From Monomorium pharaonis (lineage: Eukaryota > Arthropoda > Insecta > Hymenoptera > Formicidae): a stretch of 64,000 nucleotides of DNA. The DNA is taken from the NCBI RefSeq assembly GCF_013373865.1, contig NC_050475.1:22085495-22149494 (forward strand), given 5' to 3'. Under the pieces are notes generated by a model, which ran no database searches, was not told where the DNA came from, and worked only from the letters and a program-made list of their open reading frames with translations. Shown here one piece after another: positions 22,201 to 34,260 of the stretch (positions are counted from its first letter, which is position 1; each line of letters opens with the position of its first letter). Both the position numbers and the translations under genes were made by a program.

Positions 22201-24670
22201 TATAATTTGCATATACGTACATGCAACACATTTCGCCAAGTACTTGTATATTAGGCATCGTGCCATACGCATTCATTGGCATTAGTCAACCATAAGCATT
22301 TGTTTAATTGAAATATACGCGTGAACAAATATCACATAATTGTGCTATCGGCTATTATGGCACCGTCATAATACAAGCGACTGAGTGTGAAGATAAATTC
22401 AGATTTTTATTCTATGTTTATGCTGGCGAAATAATCAAATCTGACAGGATTAACTTGTGTTTTAATTAAGAATTACGGTTTAATTTAAGTTCATAATTAA
22501 CAGATTTTTCTGCAGCGAATACCAATTCAAAAATGTTCTCCGATGTAGGGCACGAAATAAGAAAAAGTAGGAGTGGACTTTAAAAGTCCGATTTTTACAA
22601 GTTAAATGATTGAATTCTCTTGGTGGTCTATCGGTAATAATAATCAGTAACATTATCAATATTAGAATAAAACACTACTTTTTTAACAAAAAAGTTATGA
22701 TAGAAATTATTAGCTTAATTTATTAATTACCAATTAATAATACTTAACATTATCCAAATTAAATTTGATTTGTATTTGCATGTATTAAATTTGAAATAAA
22801 ATGTAATAAGAATATAAATTTTTTTCTTTCTTATTATGTATACGATTTTAAAGGAGTAATTGCCAACATGGATCAAATATTTCAATTGTCAAATATATTG
22901 TTTAATTTTAAAAATCAATTACATTTCTTATTTGCTTGCGCGCGAGCCTCGAAAATATAATCGTCATATAAAAACAACTTTTAATATTTCAGATTGCACG
23001 CCACTTGTGTCAAAATATTGAATGATGCCTCCTGCGTATTATATGTATATTATGCATAAAGCCTCGTGATGTTGACGTATAGCCTAAGTCAGCTCTGGGC
23101 GGAATGCATTAGACTGTCTACATAGCGAGACAGCGATTCGGATCCGTCAAAAGTCAAGGTGTGCCTGTTACGTGAAGTAGACGGAATGATTGATTTTCCA
23201 ATATCAATACGGTTTCTTAACCTTTCCATTCTAGATATACTTAATGTTTGCAGGAAACTTATTAGTCGTTAGATTTTTGTAATTGGTTTTTAGGATACTG
23301 TTATTTTATTGAAAAGGCGTTTTCCAATTAACATGTTTGTATAGAAAATATTCTTATGATTTATGTTACGATATTTGGATATACAAACATGGCATGCAAA
23401 CTGAAATATTAATGTTATTAAATATTGTTTTTATTTTATTACAATTAGCGCAGTTTACATTTTTTCTCGATGAATTTAAAATTTACTTTTTTATACTAAA
23501 AATTTTACTTTTAATTTTTTGTATAGGACAGTACTTATTTTTTATTAATTTTTTTGGTAAAATAATTTCATAATTAATAATAATTATTTTATTTTAATTA
23601 TAAGCAAATTTTATGCTTTCAATTTTGTTATAAAATATCCTATATCATAAAGATTTCATATGTACTTAAATAGTGTTTTATTGTTGAATAACATTATAAT
23701 TTGAATCAAAGAAAATTAAATTCTTTCAAAAAATATTTTATTTAAAAGAAACAATTACTTTGTTTAAAAGTCCAAACAATTGTATTTGTTAGTTCAAACA
23801 TCAGTTTTATTGGTATATCAATGATCACATTTGTTTAACTTAAGAAAATTTATTAAATCCAAAGAAACTTTTCTCTCTATGTATGAAGTATAATAGTATA
23901 ATATATCTCGTCTAAAGCCATACTTAAAGAAATGATAGTATCACGCAGGTTACTTGTGTCGTTCTCACATGACTCTAAAACCCAATTCGAAACTCAATTA
24001 TCTGATTCAAATTACTTAACTAAGTATCGATAATATAACTATATAATTGTAGTATAACTATCATTCATATTATATACTAGTAACTTATGTTGAATAAAAG
24101 CTCTATATAAAAGTACTGAAATAAATTCGAATGTGCGTCCAGCTTCGTGGATTAATTAATTAGTATTATCAAGGTAGACGAGAAGGAATTGTTTAATATT
24201 CATATTTAATATTAAACAATTTTATTATTAAAATTAAAATTTTTTTTAAATTAATTTTCAAATAGAAACAGAAATCCAACATACATAAATAAAGAGAAGG
24301 AAACATGATATAATGTTTTTTATTTGTAAAAATTAATTATTTAATATCTTTCTCTCGCAAATTTAGTTTTTAAAATTTTTAGTTTTTTAAAGAAATTGAT
24401 TAGACAACGTGTTTTAAAAGCAACATCGACTTAGTTTTTGGGATAATTCTGATGAGAAAGGATGACTACCGTGCTCGAAGGGAGCGAATGTCCATCGGCG
24501 ACCAGAGAAGGAATTCCATCCTATAAGTAGCGGCCACGCTTAATTGGAATTTATGCTCGTACATAAGCTACTCTATAGATAGGCACGTTGTATAGCACGG
24601 TAGTTGATAGGAAACGTGGTAGCACCACGTAACGAGTTAGCACAAGTAGGCGAGAGATGACGAGAGATAG

Positions 24671-24677
24671 AAAGAGA

Positions 24678-24735
<58 letters not shown>
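24671..24735. repeat. (GA)n microsatellite
   Basis: Long GA run; a second, shorter GA run lies at 24859-24890. Confidence 0.95.
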
Positions 24736-24739
<4 letters not shown>

Positions 24740-24858
24740 GACCGAGACTAAGAGAATGTCGAGAGGGTGCTTTCTCGTGGCCCTGGCGGCTCGCAATCGA
24801 TAGTCGAGCGGCAGTTGGAGGCATAGAGGTCGGTGCGAGGGTCGATAACGAAGAGAGG

Positions 24859-24893
<35 letters not shown>

Positions 24894-25431
24894 TGAACTG
24901 AATCTTCCTCTGATCGCTTCCACGGAGACTACCTAGTTAAATAGGTGCATGTCCGCAAGTAGAGACGCATAAGATCTATTTGAATCAAACTCAAATCTGT
25001 CAGGTTTAACCGTGACTTTTTACCACTTTTCAATTAACTCTCATAAGAAATCCTTTTTCAGCTTTTCTATAAGTACCGAATTTAAAATGCACTTTTTAAA
25101 TATATAACTTTACACAAATATTTATTAACACAATTAAATAATCTAGCTTTTAATATAAATAAATAAAGGAACAAATATTTAGAAACGTTAATAAAAAGTA
25201 TATGAACAATATGACCGATTAAAAAAATTGATCTTCCTACTTAATCATCAAATTGAAAGTTTAGTTAAAACGATCTAATTAAAAAAAAAAACAATGTATT
25301 AAGTGGCGATTAATGATTTGATTTAAGTGAATCTTTACAATCAATGAAGAACGACCACTAACGTGAATGTCAATTAGGTTTTATTGCTTCATATAGGAAA
25401 AAATTCAACACATAAAGAAGAATGGAAAATC

Positions 25432-25433
<2 letters not shown>

Positions 25434-25472
<39 letters not shown>
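25434..25472. repeat. (GT)n microsatellite
   Basis: Pure GT run of about 19 units. Confidence 0.95.
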
Positions 25473-25476
<4 letters not shown>

Positions 25477-26246
25477 GAACTTTTTGAACTCAATTGATAT
25501 TTTTACTCTTGAATGAATTTTGTTCTGTTTTTTATTGTTCTTTAAAAATATCATAATTTGAATATCTGTGATTTGTTAAACAGAATATGAAAGAGCATGA
25601 TAAATTTGAGACAGTATGTAGAATGGAATAAAGTATAGATTACGTTTAATCCCCGTATACATCAAATGATAGTTATCGTAATCTCGTTGAGCCTCTTTCG
25701 GGATTTCTCTTGTCATCGAGAATCTGATTTATCTTGCTGATTCAGCCCTGCGATTCGCAGTGAATAATAAAAGGTACTAACCTAAATAAAAAATAAGAAG
25801 AAAGAACATGACGATTTTAACTTAAATTTCCCTTTTAAACGGAATTATAGATGAGTACACATTTCAATTTATATCTTTAAAAGTTAAAATTTTATTAAAA
25901 ATAATAATATATAAGTAAAAGAGAATACAAGTAGAAGGAATACTTAAGGAATTGATCGATTTATTCATTATTTGTGTGTGTGTCATGTCCATGGAGAAAA
26001 TTTTATATTAAAAATTACTATACGGGATAATAGCCACGAATCACAAGAAATTTCAGAAAATTATACCGTAGGTAATAGGTATATATTATGGCAATTTGAT
26101 GAAAAACATAGTAAAAATTTTAATAACTATTTCTTCACTTTCATAGTAATTTTTATATAAAATTTTGTCTGTATACATAGGAAAATTAAAAGTTTTATAA
26201 TAAGCTTAGAAAAAAAAATATAATATATAATAAAGTATATATTATT

Positions 26247-26263
26247 ACACACACACACACACA

Positions 26264-26307
<44 letters not shown>
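26247..26307. repeat. (AC)n microsatellite
   Basis: AC run with one AT interruption. Confidence 0.95.
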
Positions 26308-26309
<2 letters not shown>

Positions 26310-28474
26310 CATTTTATTTTCGCATTAAATATTTGATTATTCCGTGGATTTACATACATTCGGTTTGTGTTATCTTATGTGTATTACAAGAAGAACGTAT
26401 GAACCGTCGAAAAATTAAAAGATATTTAAGAGAGACAAATTATCGAGAAATTTTCGTAGAAAACAGAATGAAACAGAAAATATTATGTCATGTTGGTATA
26501 AAACGTTTCTTTTTTTTTAATTATTATTAATTCCATTGTAATGGACATTATTAATAGACTTATTACCAGATTTGGTATACGGTATATCACTTTCGAGCGA
26601 ATAATAAGTATTTATCACTTTAAAAGTGAATATCTTGCAAAGTAAAAAATATATCCGCAATTTTTTTCTTTTCATCATCGATATGTTTTGTCATGAGCGT
26701 AACACAGCGTTATATTCTGCGTCCTATATAACATATCTTTTCCAAAAACAAAAGACCAGAGAGAAAATATCTGAAAATTTTATATTACATGAATGGAACC
26801 AATCGCTTTAAAAGACTCCTTATGCGGTTTCTCGATATAAAGTTTTGTCGAAGAAAAATGAGAGAGAAAGAACAAAGAGGAGAAGTAGCCAAGGAAGGAA
26901 ATAAAAGGGTCTTACAAAAGAATACCTAAGGGGAATTCTGCATGGCAAAGTGACAACTATATACGCGGTTTGACATTATGAATTATCTAGCCTGCAGCAA
27001 CACCTGCGCTTTTACTCCTCAAATTTCACCTACGAGTCAACGGTCTACGCGCAATATTATGCGTGATAGAAATATTTTCTGCAAATTACATTTTTAAGTA
27101 CGTGTTGTTTGAGCAAGAGAAATAAATATATGAAAGTTAAATAATTAAAAAACTAAATAAAAACATGTGCAAAGGAGAAAAGTGAGTTGAAATTGAAAGA
27201 GAGATATTAAAAAGACGGAATTAAAATAAAAATTTATGCACCGAGAGCTAATAAGGAAAGTCTTACTTCATACGAAACGATCAAATTTGTTTGTAGCGCA
27301 GATTACTTTGCAAAAGGAGGAATTTCTTCAAATTTAAGAAAATCACGCAAAGGAAAAAGATGGGCTTGTTTATCTATTTGTTGATCGGCAAGAAAACGAG
27401 GACATAATTTGTAGGACGCTTAAGGAAAAATTATTTGAAACAAAAACAAATTTATTCGTCGAGAGCAAGTGAAAGTTTTTTTGTAAAACACGAAAACTTT
27501 CCACGAAATGCGCTTTTTCGCTTACATTCACGCTCATTCGTTTGATATATCTATTATTTGCTAAGCGAGATGTTAAAAATTTAATGAGCTTCGTGTAAAG
27601 CTCGTAATCCTCGAGATGGACGTTAAATGTTGCATGAGTAGAGCCCGCTTTGCTTTCAAGTGAGAAAGGCTGTCGAGCCGAAAGACAAACGCTTTTAAAT
27701 TCGATTTTGCTCGTAATTGAATCTCGACTGTTGTACTTTCTAGAGATGTGATATTTCTCGCCAGTAAGGAGAAGTGCAAGCGAATGCAAATTTTGCCGAG
27801 TACCGCATCAATCTCGTCTGAACAGTTTTTACAATAAGCTCGAGATAAATATAATATACTATATATAAGCATAATCACAGAGATTCCTTTTTTAATCCTC
27901 GAAAGCATCGCCTATATCGCGCATTTATTACTGAGGATGCTTTTATCGGGAAGCAGGGATTAATTTTGCTCGAAGAAACAAAATTGTCTTGCCAATTTTT
28001 AATCGCGAATATAAACGTTGAACGATAAGAGAGAAAAAGGAAATTCTGCTTGACACACTTCCCTCTACTATTCACATAATGATGTGTACACGTTACGTGT
28101 TCTTTACACCACTGTCAGGTTTGTCGCTGAATGCTCTTCTTTTCACATATACAATAAAGCACACATTTATTAGTAAGGACTTGTTGGTGACGATCCAAAC
28201 ATAACTCTCATATTGCATTAAATAATGTCAATGATGATGAAAAAAAGTAACAATTGGTTCAACATTCAAGAAAACTTTGAAGAAAGCCATATTTATTTCA
28301 TAATTTTATCTGGCAATTATATTACATATTTTTCTCTTACTGATTAAATTTTTAATTAAATTTTTTTTTTAAATAAATACATTCAATCATTTTTCTTTTT
28401 AAGGAAAATTTACATCTTACATTTAACTTTTTAAAAATTGTTATAGAAATGATTACAGCACATTGTTAATATTG

Positions 28475-28690
28475 TACACTGAGAAAAAAATGTTGTTAAT
28501 TTGACTAAATTTTTCAACTAGATTAAATTTCTTTAGTTCAAGTATTTATGTAATTAACTTAAATACATAAAATACTTGAACTTCAATTTGAGTATTTATA
28601 CATTTGACTGAAATACACAAATAGTTGAATTAAAGAAATTTCAACAAGTTGAAAAATTTAGTCAAATCAATAACTTTTTTTCTCAGTGTA
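28475..28690. mobile_element. 216-bp fold-back MITE-like element with TA flanks
   Basis: Both ends read TACACTGAGAAAAAAA into the element, and the two halves are inverted copies over about 70 bp. TA at each border fits the target duplication of Tc1/mariner-type elements. There is no coding capacity, so it would be non-autonomous. Confidence 0.75.
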
Positions 28691-30663
28691 GGAAGTAGCT
28701 TGAAATAAAAGAATGCAATGAAAAATTCAGGATACTCTACATACTTTGTTTATGGCAATTTTTTCCTCTTTTTTTTTTTAATAAATCCAAATAATACTGA
28801 ACCAAATAGTAAATTATTTGGTAGGTTGCAACGAGGGGATGAGAGCCCTTATTTTTTTGATGATTGCACTTTTTCCATGTACTTTCAATTCGCGCACGAG
28901 AAACAAGAAACGAAAATACTAAGCGAATACTTCTAATGCGCGCGCTGGTTACTTCGCGAAACAGGTTGACTGTGAAAAACTTAATTGATCTCGTAACTTA
29001 CCACTCGATTTTGCTAATGATCGCCTTTCACTTTTGTTTTTCGTGTTTCCGACGGCGGTCCTTAAATTTCCACGGTGGTTTCGCGGAGCATATTCCACGA
29101 GTGGAAGAAACTGGTTCACCGCCGAAGAGACTTTCGTGCGATTACGTGATGATTTCGTAAAATCGCGCCTAAAAGAGTCGATTATTTCAAACGATCCACA
29201 TCTTTACCTTTCTAATGAGAAACAAAACGTCCCGTCATCGTGCGTCGCGTCAGTCCACTGTTACAATATTTTTACACCATCGTAGATATAGTTATATTAT
29301 ATTATTAAGATAGATCATTGTGCTGCACTCGCTCGCATGCGTCTCGTGTTAATTTTGTCTGACGGTAAGACAGGAGATAAAAGCAGCAGAGATTTTAGTT
29401 ATAATTTGTATATATCACTTATCACTAATAATGTCTCATTATGATCGACATAAACGCGGTATATAAGTGTCTGAGGCACTCGTATCACTCGCGTCTGATT
29501 TTGATTGACCTGTATCACTTACAGTTCATGACTGACTATAATCGACTTGTATTGCTTACGTTCGATATACCAATGGATGAGTCGACTGGACCGAAGAGAG
29601 CGGCTCGCTGCGCGATTACTCTCGAAATGGAGCAAAATCGAGAACATGCTTCTCTCGCTTCGCGAAATGCAGATTACGACTCTATCATTATCCCATTTTT
29701 TTATTGCTGTTTTCTCTGGTTTTCGCTGCTTATTTTCAAGAAGAAAATGGAAACTCGTCGTCACGGTATCACTGATTATTTTACATTGATTATCATTCGC
29801 GATTTATTTAATAGTCCACATCCATTCTCGGACCACGATGGCGACGGGCATGATTGGAAGACCTCTTGAATTGAAACACCGCGCCTGATGACCGTCTCGA
29901 ATCACGTTCGCTCTTTATACTTTGATGGGTTGTCTCGAAGCGTCCCTTGTGAAAAATGAATGCTCAACCGTTGGACATACGAGATGATTAATTTTAAGCG
30001 TTTGAAATATAAAATAATATTGAATAAGTCGTAAATCGAATAAAACGCGTGGCTAATTTTTCAATTATGGAACTCTATTGATTTCAAACAAGTTGACAAA
30101 AATTAGAAAATTTAAGCATACTAGAGGAAGACAAGAGCGTTGTATGTGGAACATATTATACGTTTTCTTATCATCTAATTAATCGCCGGTTACATATAAT
30201 TACATTTTACATATAATTCAGCGATTATATTTCTCGTGCAAGTAACAATTGTAAAGATTATGAGAATATAATTATTTTGATTTTTGTTCAAGTATAAGAT
30301 TTCTGACAAATATTTCTGTTTAATGAATTAAACATGTTACATTACTCACTTTGTTCCAAATTCCAATTCCATCACGTTTTATTCTTTAGGAATCATGAGC
30401 GACAGCTATTCTCAATATAATACTCGGTATAAGAATGTATTATCACCGCTAAAGAGTCATTGTCAAATTGTTACAGCAAATTAGTCAGCGCAGGACAAGA
30501 AGAATAGAAAACCATGTAACATATTGCAAATTGTTTTTGATTGAAAGAAAAAAGATTGAAGATTGAGTTGCCGAATTCGTGGAATGCACTTTCTTGCTAA
30601 ACTAAACTCGATACTAAATGCCGTCCCGGACGTACGCGGGCTCAATCGAACTCGACTCTATGG

Positions 30664-30717
30664 ACGACGACGGCAACGACGACAACGACGACAACGACGA
30701 CAACGACGACAACGACG
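30664..30717. repeat. 9-bp tandem repeat (CGACGACAA)n
   Basis: Five or so near-perfect units within a GC-richer patch. Confidence 0.85.
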
Positions 30718-32273
30718 TCCTCGTTTGCGGTTGCCTCTTCCCGCGAATTCTTCCTCTTAGACTTCACTCCTGACGACAGATACACTCAAGAAGAATCCAA
30801 CAAACATTTCCGCAAAACTTTTCACGTTTAAAACAATTCTCATAGCTCAACACCGAGTTTAAACTCTGGTCGGAGCTGGTGATTATCGAACCGACACCAA
30901 ACTGTCACTGACGAACGATAGAGCGCGATTCAATGCTTAGCGACGACGAGGTCGATTCTCCTATTCGGATCGAGATCGCGGCTGCGGTTGAGCTTTGATC
31001 GAAAAGACGGGACAAAGTCGAGAAATACGATCGTATTATCAGCAGACCGAACCGAACCAAGTGTCGACAGCGAGCGAGTCATTCGCGAAGAGCATACGCC
31101 GGCTTTTACGTACGGACGCACCCCCGTAGTGGCGGCAGGGCGCAGGATCGCTCTCCGACGTTTCCAGGGGTAGCTGCAGCGCATGTGCGACAAATGTACA
31201 ACAGGAACGGAAAGCTGTATGCGAAAGCGCGTAGTCGCAGCCCCGTTCCGTCGACTTCTCTCTCTCTCTCTCTCTCTCTCATCTTTCCTTCTTTTCACTT
31301 GACGCTACCCTTCTTCTACCACACCTTTATAAATGTTTTTTTTTTTTCAATTGTATTACTGCACATACTGATGCACTTTTCTTGCATTTTGTAAACATTG
31401 ACAGTGATAAGAATCCACATTGGCCACGATCGAACAAACTTGGTTAAAGTTTTCCTGTCCTCTCGAAATAGGTCATGTGTCTTTCTCGTTCTCACGTTCG
31501 TTTCTATTGTTCACAAATTATCTCGTCGCGTAAAACAACAACTGATCAGAAGGCATCACTCTCCTATCTTCAAATATACGATCTAGTACGTCTGTTTCAG
31601 ATATGCTAGACAAATGTAATACGCTGATATTATCTCCTGCGAGATTCTTTAGAGAGATTTATATTAATTACCTATACATGAATTACTCTCTTTACATCAT
31701 TATCTTTTTCTGTGTGTTATTTAATTTATGGGATATTATAAAGTAAATAAATGTAAAATAAGTAATAAATTTGGAATTGATTTTTTCATTGCTAGTCACA
31801 CATAAATTACACGTTTATTTTATTTTTTTTGATATTACCTCATCGTTTAAAATACACAAAATCGCAAAGTGAATACGAAGCGCAAAGAAATCAATGATTG
31901 GTAAAACGGGCCAACCATTTTTAGCTTATCCAAATTCGTTTATATATCTCACTTGCATTATATATGTATACATCGTATTTAGCTCTAAAAACATGATAAA
32001 TAATTTAATTAAAAAATATTTGGGATAATGTCTACTTTTATTCTATTGATGACTAAGTCATTGAGCGGTCAATACGGAACGGAAACATTTCAAATGAGTG
32101 CAACATGTGCAAATGAGTTTTTATAGCAAACATAAATGAAATAAGTTGGTCTTATCTTCCGCGAGATTTTCATTTTCTTTGGAGAGATTTATATTAATTA
32201 CATAAATTGCTATGTTTATTTTAATATCTCTTTGTATAAATCGATTTATTCCATCAATAAGAATACCTGAAAT

Positions 32274-32279
32274 TTTATT
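32274..32279 (-). terminator. Candidate polyadenylation signal after the alternative K2P B end exon
   Basis: Minus-strand AATAAA 55 bp past the stop of the frame at 32334-32568, which supports that exon as a real 3' end. Confidence 0.4.
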
Positions 32280-32333
32280 CACAATTATCAATATAAGTAC
32301 GAGTAATATAATTTTGCAAATACTTGATTATTT

Positions 32334-32568
32334 CTAGTCATCTAGTTTTAAATGTTGTTTCATTTGTGTTTCATCCCGCACATTTTCTTTTAATATATCT
32401 TTGCAATACTCGATTATCTTGGTCTCGTCTATGATAGTTTCCTTTGTTCTATGCTGCATGATGTTTAGTTTCTGCACTTTTTTAATTGTCCGACTTGCTT
32501 GTCTCCACCAGTCTTCGATTTGTTTTCTTTTGCGTAATTCGACGCGAAAACGACAGCTTCGATATCGT
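32334..32568 (-). CDS. Possible alternative C-terminal exon of K2P B (77 codons plus stop)
   Basis: An open minus-strand frame rich in Lys, Arg, Glu and Gln (RKRKQIEDWWRQ and onward), likely helical and unlike chance frames in this AT-rich DNA. A GATAG acceptor at 32569-32570 joins in phase to a donor AA|GTACAT inside the M4 exon at 33417, giving a 470-aa channel instead of 400 aa. The donor is weak. The partial duplicate of this exon near 34494-34560 is truncated and frame-shifted. Confidence 0.4.
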
Positions 32569-34260
32569 CTATCAAACACACATATTTTGTATGTGTGTGT
32601 ATCGATATATTTTGCGCAGTGACGTCTCATCTCTATTCTCGCGTCGACAGAATGTTCGCTTCGACAAATAATTCGATAAACGTATAAACGAGAAATTCTA
32701 GAAATGCAATTCTGGAAATAGTAAAATTTTGTCGAACAAAAAGATTTTGTAAAATTATTCTATTTCAAAAAATGTAATACAACTAATATTTAATGCTTAC
32801 AAAGTGCTACTTCAGACATCTAATTTTACTGATAATAGCAAATTTAAAAGTTTTTTACAAAATTTTTTCCTCTCAAAGAGCAAATACGCCCGGATTTTTC
32901 TCGACGCAGAATAATCGCGCATAGAATTTATTATCGTTTATGATTTTTGTCTTATCATTCTCGCTGGCGTTATAGTACAGCTCTTCAACTAGATTGTTCA
33001 ATCCTATTCGCTTTCTGCTCGAGGCACTTAAATTACGTCTCTACACCTCGCGAGAGATTTGACGAAGAGTTCAAAAAGGAGAGGACGTTAAAAGTACAAA
33101 CGATACGAAGATTGGTCTTTGATCACACGGAATGCATCTAGCGCAAGCAATATTTTCACAAAAAATTACAGTAAAACTTTGATATTGTCTCGCGCGATTG
33201 TATTTTTTAGAGCATTAGACTTGAAAAAATTAAATTAAATTGTAGCATATCTTTCTTGCGGTAAAGATAAAGAAAAAGAAAAATCTAAAAATCATCACAA
33301 AGTCATCAGATTATTGAATAAGCGAAAAGAGAAAAATTTGCTAACTCACCAATTATCGTGGTGATACAGAATCACGATGAAAACTCGTTTGTCATCTTTC
33401 ACATCTGAATATGTACTTGACGATACGTATCAAGTTGCGTATCTTCGCGATTACTTCCTCTTGCATGAGATTAAAACACATAGCAATTAACGCCATTCCT
33501 GAAAATGCAAAAATATTGTGAATGTCTCTCTGTAAAGTGTACATCACTCCCATGAATTTGGCACACCATATTCAAAAATCTAAAAGTTTCCTTAGAATTC
33601 TAGTATTCTTTCGAATAGTTCTAGAGTTCTCTGTATGAATTTTTAAGAGTTCCGTTGGTTAAATATAAAAAAAATTGAATTTAAAAATATGGTACGCTAA
33701 GTTCACGCAGCGCACTGGATCGTAAAAATCAATTATTTCTTAGGAGTTCTAGCTTGTTTTACAATAGTTCTACAGTTCCTGATAGTTTATATCAATAGTT
33801 CGACCGAATTAATTAAAATAAAAAAAACAAAATATAAGGTGCTAAACTTCCGTGGCACCTCAAGTTTAAAAAAAATTAATTTTCATCTTATTTTCCTATA
33901 GTTCTCAAAGAGTTTTATAGTTTCTGACAATTTTAACGCATTTTACAAAGAGTTCTGTCAATTAATAATTTTTAATTAATTTATAATTATTTAAGTCGGG
34001 TAGATTTTTTGGTATTTTAAGATAAATCCAACTTTTTAAAGATAATTAATCGACAAAACCTTTGCAAAATGCATTGAAACAGTTGGAACTATGCGAGAAC
34101 TGTTAGGAACTGTTGAAAAAGTGATAGAAACTGTCAGCACATCCTATCAATCGTAATGGTGCGCCAGCGGTTTATAATTAATTAAATTTATTTATTGTCG
34201 GAACTCTTTGCAAAATGCGTTGAAATTGTCACGAACTATAAAACTCTCTGAAATTATAGG
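32512..34260. repeat. Direct duplication, distal copy (carries a K2P B M4 exon)
   Basis: Almost identical to 34494-36253 with an offset of about 1982 bp; differences are mostly single-base length changes. It includes the M4 exon 33392-33498 and most of a fold-back element. Confidence 0.9.
33392..33498 (-). CDS. K2P B exon 7, distal copy (M4 and short tail)
   Basis: After TTTTCAG the exon completes Gly and encodes MALIAMCFNLMQEEV and a basic tail ending CER, stop TGA. It joins in phase 1 to exon 6. Confidence 0.85.

Larger units (their letters stand above)
19251..32333. other. 13-kb spacer between K2P A and K2P B
   Basis: No convincing gene is recognised. The stretch is AT-rich with microsatellites at 24671-24735, 24859-24890 (GA), 25434-25472 (GT) and 26247-26307 (AC), plus a fold-back element at 28475-28690. 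More GC- and CpG-rich patches occur near 20150-21300, 28900-29900 and 30560-31260, and could hold promoters or untranslated first exons of K2P A. Short open frames here lack family likeness; one with a secretory-like start (27573-27908, minus) is discussed as a finding. Confidence 0.6.

Noticed and set aside
27370..27789. 139-codon minus-strand open frame
   Set aside because: No family likeness, and it overlaps another frame in the same strand; composition is not clearly coding.
29441..29869. 142-codon plus-strand open frame
   Set aside because: No recognisable motif, no supported splice context and a composition typical of chance frames; overlapping frames of similar length exist on both strands.
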